This document shows, in pieces, positions 1 through 9,358 of a stretch of DNA of 64,000 nucleotides. How positions within the stretch are numbered: position 1 is the stretch's first letter; the number at the start of each line of letters is the position of its first letter. Both the position numbers and the translations under genes were made by a program. The notes beneath the pieces are model-generated. The model did not search any database. It had not been told where the DNA came from and saw nothing but the letters and a program-made list of their open reading frames with translations. Source of the DNA: Halotia branconii CENA392 (GTDB taxonomy: Bacteria > Cyanobacteriota > Cyanobacteriia > Cyanobacteriales > Nostocaceae); assembly GCF_029953635.1 (NCBI RefSeq), contig NZ_CP124543.1, positions 1,033,455 to 1,097,454 of the forward strand, read 5' to 3'.

Positions 1-47
1 TGACCAAAGTAATGGTCGAGGTTATGGATAGAAATAGCTTTAGTCAT
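1..47 (-). CDS. DevA-like ABC exporter ATPase, N-terminal fragment (runs off the window)
   Basis: The reverse strand reads from an ATG at 47 to the window edge as MTKAISIHNLDHYFG. This is how the ATPase subunit of DevBCA exporters begins, ahead of its Walker A motif. It follows the DevC-like gene by about 110 bases on the same strand, which matches the usual devB-devC-devA order. Only about 15 codons are visible, so the call rests on this short match and on context. Confidence 0.75.
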   Translation of the reverse strand, partial: MTKAISIHNLDHYFG

Positions 48-155
48 TGGTATTGGGCATAGGGCATGAGAAGAAAGCAGAGGGGCAGGGGGCAGGTTGC
101 AAGGGAGATGAAGAAAATTAACTTATCCTTTTCTCCCTGCTTTTTACTATGTTTT

Positions 156-1328
156 TTAGAACATGTCTGCGGGGTCAGCGGATTGGAGTTTACGAGTAGC
201 GATCGCTCCGGAAATGGTACACATGATGATGGTCAGTAGTAATACCTGCAATGCCCGGATTGCAGTCATGTAAATCGGCAAGTTTGTAGCAGTGCGAGTT
301 AGGTAATAAAGTCCTAAAGAAACTGCAACTCCTGGCATAAAACCCAAGACTGCTAAAATCACAGCTTCTTCAAATACCACACCTAATAGATAGTAATTGC
401 AATAACCCATTGCTTTAAAGGTGGCGTATTCTCTAACGTGGGCATTAACATCCGTGGAGAGGACTTGATAAACGAGAATTACACCAACCGCGAATCCCAT
501 AGATACACCTATGTTGAAGATAAATCCAATAGGGGAATTTCTTCTCCAAAAGTCGTTTTCAAATTCAATAAATTCTTCGTGGGTTAGGACTTTGATGTTA
601 TCTGTAAGGCGTGCTTTCAATGCTGCTATTACATGTTTGCGATCAAAGCCTGGCTGTATTTGGATTAAACCTACACTAATACTAGAAGCTTGTTGTTGAG
701 GAAATAGCCGCAAAAAGTTTTGATCGCTGGTAATGAGAGTTCCATCAGCACTAAAAGAAGCACCAAGGGTAAATAAACCAGTAATAGTTACTGTGCGTCG
801 TTCTAATTCAGTCTTTACTGTTTTACCTAACTCAAGTTGGGCGATCGTCTTTTGGTAATTTCCTCTAGCAGCACGGTCAAATAAGACAGTATCTGGTAGC
901 TTAATTTCTGGCAATTTTTGGATAACTTCCGGGAAATCAAAAGCTGGCTTGTCTGGATTGAACCCAATGACTAAAATCTCCGTATCGCTCCTTGTTTGGG
1001 GATTCTTCCAGATCATATTACTGATGTACATTGCTTCTGCCGATTTGACCCCTGGTACATCCATTGCTTGGTAAAGTCGCCGACGAGAAAATGTCGATAT
1101 TCTTTGTATGTTACGAGTTTGGGAACCGATTAAGACAACGTCTGAGCGCAAACTGCGGTGTAGTTTAGTATTACTATCATACAAAGCAGTCTGAAAACCC
1201 AGCTGCATAAACATCAGCAGATCAGCAAAGGCAATGCCCGACAGCGCTACCAACAAACGACTTTTTTCATGACTTAGTTGCAGCCATCCTAGAGGTGTTC
1301 GCCGCTTTAGTTGTTTGAGTAATCCCAT
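156..1328 (-). CDS. devC: ABC exporter permease, DevC family
   Basis: A 390-residue inner-membrane permease of the FtsX/MacB type in its DevC form. The N terminus (GWLQLSHEKSRLLVALSGIAFADLLMF) is characteristic: a first membrane segment follows a conserved basic stretch. A large extracytoplasmic domain spans about residues 45-260. Three C-terminal membrane segments follow at about 265-290, 320-345 and 355-375, and the protein ends in the usual ADPADMF-like tail. DevBCA exporters work with an outer-membrane channel (TolC/HgdD) to export glycolipids or other products, and heterocystous genomes carry several paralogues. The substrate of this copy cannot be read from the sequence. It lies between the DevB-like adaptor upstream and devA downstream. 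Confidence 0.9.
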   Translation of the reverse strand: MGLLKQLKRRTPLGWLQLSHEKSRLLVALSGIAFADLLMFMQLGFQTALYDSNTKLHRSLRSDVVLIGSQTRNIQRISTFSRRRLYQAMDVPGVKSAEAMYISNMIWKNPQTRSDTEILVIGFNPDKPAFDFPEVIQKLPEIKLPDTVLFDRAARGNYQKTIAQLELGKTVKTELERRTVTITGLFTLGASFSADGTLITSDQNFLRLFPQQQASSISVGLIQIQPGFDRKHVIAALKARLTDNIKVLTHEEFIEFENDFWRRNSPIGFIFNIGVSMGFAVGVILVYQVLSTDVNAHVREYATFKAMGYCNYYLLGVVFEEAVILAVLGFMPGVAVSLGLYYLTRTATNLPIYMTAIRALQVLLLTIIMCTISGAIATRKLQSADPADMF

Positions 1329-1394
1329 TATTTAAGGAGTGAGTGAGGAGAAAAAGAAGCAGGGACAGGGGAAGAAGAAGCAGAGGTGCAGGGA

Positions 1395-1515
1395 GCACAG
1401 AGGCAGCACTTCGACTACGCGGTAGTTGAATCTCGACTTCGCGGCAGTTGAGCGTAGTCGAAACTCGATTGCCGCGCAGCGCTGCACTGAGCCTGTCGAA
1501 GTGTCGAAACTCAGT
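1395..1515. repeat. Dispersed TTCGAC-rich repeat between devB and devC
   Basis: This stretch of nested inverted repeats (cttcgactacgcgg, gtagtcgaaactcg, gtcgaagtgtcgaaactcag) recurs in variant form near 11590-11650, 29577-29770, 50600-50720 and 60175-60310. It is noncoding and separates devB from devC. Such hairpin-forming repeats are common in Nostocales genomes. Confidence 0.75.
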
Positions 1516-1544
1516 AATCGGGGCAGAGGAGAATAATAATCCCT

Positions 1545-1572
1545 ATGCCCAATGCCCAATGCCCAATGCCCT
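1545..1572. repeat. Heptamer tandem repeat (ATGCCCA)4
   Basis: Four consecutive 7-base units (atgccca three times, then atgccct) abut the 3' end of the DevB-like gene. Related motifs (ttgggcatagggcat) occur at about 50-68. This resembles the short tandemly repeated repetitive (STRR) heptamers known from heterocystous cyanobacteria. Confidence 0.8.
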
Positions 1573-2819
1573 TATAGTTCTATGACTACTTTGACTTGCA
1601 TATTGGTTAAGTTGGCTGCTTTCTGGCTGGAAGCCTCATCTAGTCGCACATGGACTTCTACTACTCTGTTGTCGATATTGCTGGAGGGGTCAGTGTTAAT
1701 TACATTTTGCCGTCGTACCTGTAAGCCTTTACGCTCTACAATTCCTTGCAATTCGATAGGTAGAATGTCACCAATTACTCGCGCCCGTTGTCCTGAATGC
1801 ACTTTGTTGATGTCGCTTTCGTAGATCTCGGCGACTACATACATCTGATTGGTTTGCCCAATATCGGCAATGCCATCATTTGAGACTAATTCCCCTGGAT
1901 GGGTATGGATCTCGAATACCTGACCATATTGAGGCGATCGCTCTCCCAAGGTCTTCGGCCAACGCACGTAAGCTTGTTTTAAATCTGCCTCTGCCCGATT
2001 CATAGCTGCTACGGCACGGCTAACTTCTGCTTTGGCAGTTTCTACATCTACTTCTCGGACTTCAGCAACTTGATCAAGTGTTGCTGTCGCTTCTTTAAGT
2101 TGTTGCTGGCTGGCTGAGCGAATGCGCTTTAATTGTACTTGTGCTTCTTGTAGACTTTTTTGAGCAGTTTCTAAAGTTAAGCGCTTGCTATCTTTTTGGG
2201 AGGCGGAAATTGCTCCTTTTTGGTACAAAAGCTGATAACGTTGATTTTCGGCCTCGGCGTTACGCACTTCGGCTTGCAATTTCGCAATTGTCGCTATTTG
2301 GGCATCGATATCTCCTTGGCGTTCTGCTTCTAGGCGAGCAATTGTTGCTTGTTGCGCGGCAATTTCTCCAGGTTTAGCACCTGCTTGAATGCGATTTAGA
2401 TTGGCCTGTTGTACCTTTACTTGTTCTTGTGCTTCTTTTAATGCTGCTTCTAAGCGATCGCGACTGTCTAGAATGGCTATTACCTGTCCCGGTTTGACTT
2501 TATCCCCCTCCTTAACTAGCAGTTGTTCAACTCGACTTCCTTCAGTAGATGTGGTGGCAGAAAGTTTAATGACTTTTCCCTTTGGCTCGATTCGTCCTAG
2601 AGAAGTTACCGTTTTTAACTCTGGCAATACTGCTGCTGGAGTTTGTGCCTTCTGATTGGCGGTATCCTGGAATTTTAATACTGTATAAATACTAGTTCCC
2701 AATACAGCCAAAGATACAATTATTGCTATAAAAATGCGTGGACGTAAAATCGACTGAGGAGATATTGAACCGTCTAGCTTTGAGTTTTGCACAATAGCAT
2801 ACCTTATTGGCTGATTCAA
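1572..2819 (-). CDS. ABC exporter membrane-fusion protein, DevB/HlyD family
   Basis: A 415-residue periplasmic adaptor. A single N-terminal membrane anchor (about residues 29-49) is followed by a lipoyl-like half (VTSLGRIEPKGKVIKLSATTS, VKEGDKVKPGQVIAILDS). A long alanine/glutamine-rich coiled-coil hairpin spans about residues 105-275, and a beta-barrel half ends the protein. Adaptors of this type link an inner-membrane ABC permease to an outer-membrane TolC-like channel. The gene lies directly upstream of the DevC-like permease, so the two probably form one transcript despite roughly 240 bases of repeats between them. It is shorter than the classical heterocyst DevB as I recall it, so it is probably a paralogue. 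Confidence 0.88.
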   Translation of the reverse strand: MNQPIRYAIVQNSKLDGSISPQSILRPRIFIAIIVSLAVLGTSIYTVLKFQDTANQKAQTPAAVLPELKTVTSLGRIEPKGKVIKLSATTSTEGSRVEQLLVKEGDKVKPGQVIAILDSRDRLEAALKEAQEQVKVQQANLNRIQAGAKPGEIAAQQATIARLEAERQGDIDAQIATIAKLQAEVRNAEAENQRYQLLYQKGAISASQKDSKRLTLETAQKSLQEAQVQLKRIRSASQQQLKEATATLDQVAEVREVDVETAKAEVSRAVAAMNRAEADLKQAYVRWPKTLGERSPQYGQVFEIHTHPGELVSNDGIADIGQTNQMYVVAEIYESDINKVHSGQRARVIGDILPIELQGIVERKGLQVRRQNVINTDPSSNIDNRVVEVHVRLDEASSQKAANLTNMQVKVVIEL

Positions 2820-3348
2820 ATTAGGGAAAAATCGAATTTTGGAAATGTCTTGATCAACTTTGATAGATGTCTATTTGAAAGCTATACTGTTTTTCACTTC
2901 ATTCTTGAGATTACTGTTACAGCTACTTTTATATGCTCAAAAAAAAGAATGATCTGTAAGATACAAAACTAAATTGTATAGTTATATATATGATTATACT
3001 AAACCGACTAGTCTAGTAAATTGTTCATTAAAGACAATTGATTATTTGCTGACTTTATAAAACATACTTTCGAGTAATGGGTTATAGTAGGAGGCGAAAG
3101 TATTATTTTTTTAAGATTCAAGCTTTCAAAACGTCCTAACTATCTGGCTACAGCTATACTTTCTTAAAATGTCCTAATTTGTATACTCTTTGCTACACAA
3201 ACTACAGAAATTTTTCAGACTGTTTGCCAATTAAGGATTATTGAAAAATGGTACATCCACAAAGTTGGGTAAATTGATCGCTCAAGTTCAGCAGATGAAG
3301 TAGAAAAATTCTGCAAGAGGCAATATACCCGACTTTTCAAACACTTTC
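2820..3348. other. AT-rich intergenic region upstream of the devBC-like genes
   Basis: About 530 bases with no convincing gene. It should contain the promoter of the minus-strand exporter genes. An AT-rich core (tatagttatatatatgattata, about 2977-2999) and the palindrome-like actagtctagt near 3007 are the only structures that stand out. No repeat family described elsewhere in the window is present. Confidence 0.5.
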
Positions 3349-3924
3349 TTACCAAATCATACCTAAATTTAAAACAAAACCCTTTAAAACATCTTCTCCT
3401 GATAACGTAGCAGGAGAATCTAATATTTCAACATTTTGGTCTTGTCTATAAATCTCAACTTTTCGAGATTTACGATTAATTAACAAGCCTAAACGCACAC
3501 CATTATCTAGATATTCTCTCATCTTTTCCTGAGCAACCTTTAAACTATTACTTGGGGAAAGTAATTCAACCACAAAATCAGGACAAATAGGAGGAAACTT
3601 TTCTTTTTGTTCACTAGTTAAAGCATCCCATCTTTCTAATTTTATCCAAGAAGCATCAGGGGAACGATCTGCACCATTAAGTAATTTAAAACAAGTAGAA
3701 GAATCAAAAGCGATACCAGTACCATCAGCATCAGTCCAATTCATTAATTGTTGAGTAATTCTTGCATTCTTATTTCCCGTTTCTCCCCCCGTAGGTGGCA
3801 TAATTGTTAATTCTCCATTTGCGCTGCGTTCAAACTTCAAGTCCTTATTTGCTTGACATAGATTAAAAAATTGTTCATCTGTCAGTTCCAGTACTGGTTT
3901 GAGATTGACTGTAAAAGTATTCAT
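3349..3924 (-). CDS. Uma2 family endonuclease-like protein (DUF820)
   Basis: A 191-residue protein of the Uma2/DUF820 family, a PD-(D/E)XK-fold group greatly expanded in cyanobacteria. Typical features are the N-terminal ELTDEQFFNLCQANKDLKFER block, the MPPTGGETGNKN turn, PDASWIKLERW, and the core PICPDFVVELLSPSNS followed by KMREYLDNGVRLGLLIN. The Asp of PDFVVE, that Glu, and a downstream basic residue would form the nuclease-like site. The cellular role of these proteins is unknown; they are often called mobile or transposon-associated. It stands alone, with intergenic DNA on both sides. Confidence 0.88.
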   Translation of the reverse strand: MNTFTVNLKPVLELTDEQFFNLCQANKDLKFERSANGELTIMPPTGGETGNKNARITQQLMNWTDADGTGIAFDSSTCFKLLNGADRSPDASWIKLERWDALTSEQKEKFPPICPDFVVELLSPSNSLKVAQEKMREYLDNGVRLGLLINRKSRKVEIYRQDQNVEILDSPATLSGEDVLKGFVLNLGMIW

Positions 3925-4208
3925 AGCGATGTTCCAGATTAAATATTAAAGCAGCAATTGTAACTACCTTAGATACTATTCTATGTTTCATTACCCCGTG
4001 AGCAACGAGCGATCAATCGCACCTCTGCACATTCCCAAACGCCATACCTACGCTAACGCTGATTCTATGATGGAATTGTAGGCGATCGCTTTACAGAAAA
4101 CCTCAAAAATAAGGCAATTGTCTATTGTGTAAGAGAGTGCGATCGCAATAGTTATTCTAATAAACAAGCAGATATCAAGCCCATCTTGGGTGTTTGTACC
4201 ATTTTGAC

Positions 4209-5315
4209 TCAAATAAGAAATGCTTCCAAGGCGGGTACGTCTATCCATTTTGATGCAGCATGAGATTGATGGGATAAATCCATCAATAACTGAGAATAAA
4301 CGCCTTCTCGTAGTGATGGTACGATTTGCTGTTGGCGGTCAATTCCCTGTACCCATTGGTCTACTACCCGGATAAATGCACAAATGCGCCCATCGTTGTA
4401 ATGTTGGGGAAACTTTAACCGACTAGGTATTTCGATTTCCGTAAGAGGTTGACCAGACTGGGAACCCCAAATACGAAATCCGTGTATATAGTCTTTTTGA
4501 TTTTCGCTGCCTAATACTAAAGTACCGCGATCGCCATATACTTCTAGCCAATGGGTTCTAGCTGCATGAACAACCGCACTGATGGTAACTTGGCAAGGTG
4601 TACCATCTGCCAATTCCAGCGACAGCAAACAATTATCGTCGGTATTCACAGGCTTTAATTTTCCGCTAGCAGGGTCAACTCGTGTCGGAATTGCAGTACT
4701 CAAGTAAGCGTTTAATCTGCGTACTGTTCCAAACAGCCAGTAAATGTAATCAAAGGCGTGTGAACCCAAAGAACCTAATGCGCCACCGCCTTTGTCTTGA
4801 GAAGAATACCAATTCCAAGGTCGGGAAGTATCTGCACGGGAAGAACCTAACCAATCAATTTTAACCAAGCGCTTGTTACCTACATAGCCAGTTGACAACA
4901 CTTCAGCGAATAGTTGCCATTCCGGTACAAAACGAAATTCAAAATCTACAGTCGCAGTTACCCCTTGATTTTTCGCTAATTGATATAATTCTTGGGCTTG
5001 AGATACATTTAAAGTTAAAGGTTTTTCTATCAATACATGTTTGCCAGCTTGCAAGACTGCTTTTGCCATTTCATAGTGCAGAAATGGCGGTGTGGCGATA
5101 CTAACTGCTTGCACTTCTGGTAATACAAGAATATTTGCAATATTGTTACATGCATGAGGGATATGATGAAAGTCGGCAATTGTTTTAGCTTGATTAATAT
5201 CTCGATGATAAACTGCAACAACTTCAGTGCGATGATGCGCCTGAAATCCGGGAATATGGACTTTTTGACCAAATCCAGTACCAACAACTGCAACACCAAT
5301 TTTATTTGGATTCAT
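4209..5315 (-). CDS. Gfo/Idh/MocA family oxidoreductase
   Basis: A 368-residue NAD(P)-dependent sugar-type dehydrogenase. The Rossmann motif VAVVGTGFGQKVHIPGF sits at the N terminus and the family EKPLTLN motif at about residues 95-101. The C-terminal substrate domain includes GGALGSLGSHAFDYIYWLFG, whose His is the usual catalytic-site His. I placed the start at the ATG at 5315, directly before MNPNKIGVAVVG; a longer in-frame start at 5357 would add 14 residues that do not fit the family. Substrates in this family are pyranoses, inositols or related compounds, and this one is not identifiable. The DUF4870 gene upstream on the same strand ends about 55 bases away. Confidence 0.88.
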   Translation of the reverse strand: MNPNKIGVAVVGTGFGQKVHIPGFQAHHRTEVVAVYHRDINQAKTIADFHHIPHACNNIANILVLPEVQAVSIATPPFLHYEMAKAVLQAGKHVLIEKPLTLNVSQAQELYQLAKNQGVTATVDFEFRFVPEWQLFAEVLSTGYVGNKRLVKIDWLGSSRADTSRPWNWYSSQDKGGGALGSLGSHAFDYIYWLFGTVRRLNAYLSTAIPTRVDPASGKLKPVNTDDNCLLSLELADGTPCQVTISAVVHAARTHWLEVYGDRGTLVLGSENQKDYIHGFRIWGSQSGQPLTEIEIPSRLKFPQHYNDGRICAFIRVVDQWVQGIDRQQQIVPSLREGVYSQLLMDLSHQSHAASKWIDVPALEAFLI

Positions 5316-5370
5316 GATATCTTTCCCTATCAAAAACAACTGACAACTGACTCGCATCGCGTAAATAAAT

Positions 5371-5838
5371 TTACCGCAAAACTCGCATAGTCAAAGGATA
5401 GCGGTAATGTTGTCCCTTATATGCTTTGATGGCGGCGAAAGTGACTATAAATGCTTGCAATAACATTAATATAACAATTAACCACATCCACACAAATAAT
5501 AAACCATCTAAAACTGTATTAACTTCATTAATCTCACCATGAGTAGTGACTGCAATACCGCAGCTAGCTAATACTAATAATAAAGATATAATGATTGCAA
5601 TTAAAATATATAAAGTCACTGAAATTTGAAAATTTAAAGATTCTTTGCCTTGAAAATCAATCCAGGGATATTGTGATTTTTTGCATCGCCAAATTATCAA
5701 TGGTGCGAGGATATTTAATGGCAAATATAATGGAATGCCTAGAAACACCACAACAAACAATAATACCCACGCCAACAAAGCCGAGATATGACACAACATC
5801 GCCCATATCCGCATTTGCTGTTTGTGTTTTTTGATCAT
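5371..5838 (-). CDS. DUF4870 domain membrane protein (Tic20-like)
   Basis: A 155-residue protein with about four membrane segments (near residues 13-35, 40-50, 70-93 and 110-135). It has the DUF4870 signature: an N-terminal MRIWAMLCHISALL segment, a PLIIWRCKK turn, and a conserved IDFQGKESLNFQIS loop. The family is distantly related to Tic20 and its molecular function is not established. It ends shortly before the Gfo/Idh gene on the same strand, so the two may be cotranscribed. Confidence 0.85.
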   Translation of the reverse strand: MIKKHKQQMRIWAMLCHISALLAWVLLFVVVFLGIPLYLPLNILAPLIIWRCKKSQYPWIDFQGKESLNFQISVTLYILIAIIISLLLVLASCGIAVTTHGEINEVNTVLDGLLFVWMWLIVILMLLQAFIVTFAAIKAYKGQHYRYPLTMRVLR

Positions 5839-5912
5839 GGCTGTTTCTTTTTAGATAGATTTAAGGAATGATTCCTTAACCACACTATCGGTAAACTCAG
5901 CCAAATAAAAGC

Positions 5913-7073
5913 TTAAAATCTCAGAATTTCTCGGTCATAATTTTCTGGAAGTGGTTCTACTTCCCAGACTACGCCCTCTTTTGCTTCTAAAGCGACTTCT
6001 ATGTAAAGTTGTTCTACGGCAGTGGTAGCGATATCTTCGTTGTTAGGGAAAGGCTGTAAATCTTCGGTTAGGAGTCTTAGTTTAAAACCACCAGGAATGG
6101 CTGCGCCTACAGCAGTGTTACGTAACTCAAAGCGCCAATATTGTGCGTCTGGTTCACCTTGGGGTGTAATTAGCAGTTCATATAATTGACCTGCGATCGC
6201 TAATTGGCGTGATAAAGTAACTCGTGTTTGTCTTTGTTCTACACTCCGAGATGCAGCAGCACTTAATTCTAAATTCAAGCGTTCCCAACCAATAGCTTGC
6301 GCTACCTGAGAAATACCACTCTGCAACCATTGCAGAACTGACCGCTGTTCTGGTAATCCTAAACGTCGTTCATACAAACTTTGTCGCCAGCCGCCATGTT
6401 CAATTAATCCTCCCCATAATTCCCAAGGGCTGGCTAAACGGGGAGTAATAATTTCGGGCTTTCCCAGACGAGTAATTAAGTTTTGTGCTTGTGTTTGTGA
6501 TAAAGTCGGCAACGCCATAATATTGCTGCGTGTAGGCTCCTGGGGACAAATTTGTCTCGCCACCATTAGCACACTAACATCAGCGATCATATCAATAGCA
6601 TCTACAGCATAAGTGCGATCGCTGGCATCATAATTACCTTGAATTTTCAATTGTTCGTGGGTACAGTAGCCCCAAACCCTGACATAGCCTTCATCTGAAT
6701 CTACTTGCACACCTAAATAATAATCACCAGCCCAACTCGGAATATCTACCCATTCTTGGCAAACTCGCAATTCACTTAAATCAAATGTCTCGTTGGGAAC
6801 CAAAATAAATCGAGTCGTGTCTAATGTGATTGCGGTTCCACTCACCAATTCCCAAAAACTGGGTAAAACAGTGGTAGTTGGCCAAACCTGAGCCTGGGAA
6901 GTAAAATCCTCTTGCAGCCACGGCAAAACAGCACTCAAGCAAAGTTGATTCAAGTAAGCTTGATAACCGGAACCAGGATGAGAAAAAGCTTGACGATCAA
7001 GATCTGTGGTGGGAGGAATTTCTAAAATTAAATCTGTGGAAGCAAAACTTAATATATTGGTGTCAGGGGTCAT
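5913..7073 (-). CDS. DUF1822 family protein
   Basis: A 386-residue soluble protein of the cyanobacterial DUF1822 family. Family-like stretches are WVDIPSWAGDYYLGVQVDSDEGYVRVWGYCTHEQLK in the middle and LRLLTEDLQPFPNNEDIATTAVEQLYIEV near the C terminus. No catalytic motif is evident. It is downstream of, and on the same strand as, the atypical sigma factor gene at 7309-8484. This pairing is recurrent in cyanobacteria as I recall, and suggests that the two act in one regulatory module. The gap of about 235 bases between them contains a dispersed repeat. Confidence 0.8.
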   Translation of the reverse strand: MTPDTNILSFASTDLILEIPPTTDLDRQAFSHPGSGYQAYLNQLCLSAVLPWLQEDFTSQAQVWPTTTVLPSFWELVSGTAITLDTTRFILVPNETFDLSELRVCQEWVDIPSWAGDYYLGVQVDSDEGYVRVWGYCTHEQLKIQGNYDASDRTYAVDAIDMIADVSVLMVARQICPQEPTRSNIMALPTLSQTQAQNLITRLGKPEIITPRLASPWELWGGLIEHGGWRQSLYERRLGLPEQRSVLQWLQSGISQVAQAIGWERLNLELSAAASRSVEQRQTRVTLSRQLAIAGQLYELLITPQGEPDAQYWRFELRNTAVGAAIPGGFKLRLLTEDLQPFPNNEDIATTAVEQLYIEVALEAKEGVVWEVEPLPENYDREILRF

Positions 7074-7165
7074 AGTGGTTACTCCAGGGAACTTTTTGTT
7101 ATAGCAAAGAGCATATAGATTATGAAAGCTTGAATATCAGAAACAGTAATATTTTTCCCTTAGAT

Positions 7166-7228
7166 AACTCCAAAAAATAAATTATCTAATTTATTCAGGT
7201 TCTATTTTTCTTACTTCCCCCTGCTCCC
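7166..7228. repeat. Dispersed ~60-bp repeat, copy 1
   Basis: An element beginning aactccaaaaaataa, continuing ttatctaatttattca, and ending tttttcttacttcccc then ctgctccc. A second plus-oriented copy is at 51986-52047 and an inverted copy at about 54255-54306. It is noncoding and lies between the sigma factor and DUF1822 genes. Confidence 0.75.
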
Positions 7229-7308
7229 TTCTTCCCTGCTATGCTGAGGCAACCAGGGAAAAGTTCTATTCCCGGCACAAAGGACGTGAAAATCTTTTTT
7301 AGCACAGG

Positions 7309-8484
7309 TTAGTGAGGAGATACACTGTAGTAATTATGCAACCATTCCTCCATCACGTTACTCATACTGGTAAGTAGGTCTGATGTCACCGCAATATGCA
7401 GAGTATCTTGACTCCAATTAGCCAAAGACCGCAGCAAAGTTTCTCTGGCTTTGGTCAGTCGCCGCGAAACCGTGTATTGCTTCATGTCTAATTGTTTGGC
7501 AATTGTATCTTGATTTAATTGTTGAGCGTAGTACAGTTGCAAAATCTGCTGTACTTGCAGTTCTAGTTGAGCGATCGCCTCGACTAAAAGTTTGTTAATA
7601 TCAGCTTTTTGAGAGTTTCGGGTTTGTTCTTCTTCTTGGGTAACAAGTTGATGAATTAGGGATTGTTGTTCTGTCCCTGGTAGATTATCTAGTAACTCCC
7701 ATGAATCATCACCACCTTTGGATACATTTAGTGAATTTGGGGTGGGGTAAAGATATTTGCGTGCAGCTTTAGCAATACTTAATAGCCACTTTTCGAGAGT
7801 TTGTGGGTTGACTTGTTGAGGGCTTTGTGAATTATAAGCTTGAGCGATCGCTTCCCAAGTTTCATGATCTGGTCTGGAAAGTTGCCGAGAATTACTGGCT
7901 TTTGTGGGTACATACAGAGTTTTAAAACAGTTCCAAGCCAGAACATAATTAACTATCGTGTCTGAGGATAAACCTGCATTTTGTAAAGACTCTTGCAAAC
8001 GTTTTTGAGAAATTTTTCGTAACAGACCCCAATCTGTACAGATATCAACTTCGCGGCGTTGGCGCAAAGTTTCCCGAATAGCACTGCCAAAAATAATGCC
8101 AGCATAGTTTTTGAGAGTATTGCCTTGTTCAGGATTAAAACCTTTGAGGACTCTATCAACTTGGGCGATCGCTATTTGAAAACAGTCTGATAGTTTGTAC
8201 TGCGTACTGACAAAGCTAGTGGCTGTTTTTTGCGATGTCCAGTAACAGGGTTCTTGTAAATAGGCCGCTAAATGTTGTTTAGCCAAAAGTTTAGTTTCAG
8301 AGACTTGCCAAAATTTATACCAGTACAACACCCAAAAAATCTCTGAAGTTTCTTTTGGTGTATGAGAAAGACAACTTTTGATACTGCGATGCAATCTTGA
8401 TTCTATTGCCCAATGACTAAAGCGATCGCCATCAAACTGCACAAAAGTCGAAAAAATTTCAATAATATTTTGCCGAGGTTGCAT
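7309..8484 (-). CDS. Atypical sigma-70 family RNA polymerase sigma factor
   Basis: A 391-residue protein. Its last 100 residues hold a sigma region 4 helix-turn-helix (DTIAKQLDMKQYTVSRRLTKARETLL) after AIAQLELQVQQILQLYYAQQLN. A degenerate region 2-like segment lies at about residues 105-165 (FNPEQGNTLKNYAGIIFGSAIRETLRQ). The N-terminal 100 residues (FSHWAIESRLHRSIKSCL, EIFWVLYWYKFWQ) are specific to a cyanobacterial group. The family would direct core polymerase to special promoters, or may be a diverged regulator. It is followed on the same strand by the DUF1822 gene. A divergent secreted-protein gene starts about 85 bases from its start codon. Confidence 0.82.
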   Translation of the reverse strand: MQPRQNIIEIFSTFVQFDGDRFSHWAIESRLHRSIKSCLSHTPKETSEIFWVLYWYKFWQVSETKLLAKQHLAAYLQEPCYWTSQKTATSFVSTQYKLSDCFQIAIAQVDRVLKGFNPEQGNTLKNYAGIIFGSAIRETLRQRREVDICTDWGLLRKISQKRLQESLQNAGLSSDTIVNYVLAWNCFKTLYVPTKASNSRQLSRPDHETWEAIAQAYNSQSPQQVNPQTLEKWLLSIAKAARKYLYPTPNSLNVSKGGDDSWELLDNLPGTEQQSLIHQLVTQEEEQTRNSQKADINKLLVEAIAQLELQVQQILQLYYAQQLNQDTIAKQLDMKQYTVSRRLTKARETLLRSLANWSQDTLHIAVTSDLLTSMSNVMEEWLHNYYSVSPH

Positions 8485-8569
8485 AAAAAATTAAAAGCCG
8501 ACTTATAAAAAAAGTGAAGGTAGGCATTATTGAACGCCTGCACAAACTTTACTACAAGGAAGGAAAGCT

Positions 8570-9358
8570 ATGTTTCGGTTAACACTGAAATCTTTAATAC
8601 TTGGTGGAATGGTAGCCATATCTACTACAACTAGTGTTTTCGCTCAAGTACCGAGATTAGAAAACTTGCAATTAGTACAAGCACCTAGCTTTAGTTGTGG
8701 TCGCTATCTTCGCACATATATTGTTAAACCTTTAGATAACCGCAAAGGTTCTGGTATCCGCTGCGTCAAATTCAGCGAAGGTAAACCGGGAACTACAGTT
8801 CCCAGGCTAGCATGGTACGGCGAAGGTAAGTGGGGCAATGCGACCTATCGTCATGTTGGACAAGCTATATACAGAAATTCCAACCTTGTCGGTTTCGCTT
8901 CTGACATTTATGGCAACGGAGAAAATACCAACAATAACTTCCCCGGTAATCTAAATGTGCAAGTCCTGGGTTCAACCATTCGTGTGACTGGTGCATGGAA
9001 TGAAGAATGGCAATTAGTTAGGGCTACAAACTACAATCCTTTGCCCAGACCACGTACTTGTGGCGGATATTTCGATCAATATAAAGTTTCTGACCTTGCA
9101 GGAAGCCGCCGAGGTTCTGGCTTGCGTTGTGTTCTCCGCGTTGGCCCAGATAACACAACTTGGTTTGGCAATGGTAACTGGGGAGGTTCCACTTATTCTC
9201 ACATCGGCACTCGTTCTTTTGATGGTCATGGTGCTGCTGATATTTGTGGTGCTGGTTTTGGTCCTATTTGTAACAACTTTGGTTGGGGTTCTTTAAAACT
9301 CAATTCTGTTCCTGGTGGTTTTAATGTCACAGGTGCTTGGAGTGAAAAATGGCGCTAA
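8570..9358 (+). CDS. Secreted protein with two internal repeats, unknown function
   Basis: A 262-residue protein with a clear Sec signal peptide (MFRLTLKSLILGGMVAISTT, cleavage probably after SVFA). The mature part has two homologous halves of about 100 residues. Each starts with a Cys-Gly-(R/G)-Tyr element, continues with a GSGIRCVKF or GSGLRCVLR strand, then WYGEGKWGNATYRHVG or WFGNGNWGGSTYSHIG, and ends VTGAWNEEW or VTGAWSEKW. Paired cysteines in each half suggest disulfides outside the cytoplasm. I do not recognise a named family. It is divergent from the sigma factor gene and 129 bases ahead of another secreted protein gene. Confidence 0.8.
   Translation: MFRLTLKSLILGGMVAISTTTSVFAQVPRLENLQLVQAPSFSCGRYLRTYIVKPLDNRKGSGIRCVKFSEGKPGTTVPRLAWYGEGKWGNATYRHVGQAIYRNSNLVGFASDIYGNGENTNNNFPGNLNVQVLGSTIRVTGAWNEEWQLVRATNYNPLPRPRTCGGYFDQYKVSDLAGSRRGSGLRCVLRVGPDNTTWFGNGNWGGSTYSHIGTRSFDGHGAADICGAGFGPICNNFGWGSLKLNSVPGGFNVTGAWSEKWR

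Noticed and set aside
4048..4248. 66-codon frame overlapping the 3' end of the Gfo/Idh gene
   Set aside because: It begins inside the dehydrogenase gene in another frame and passes through HIP1 sites; no similarity.
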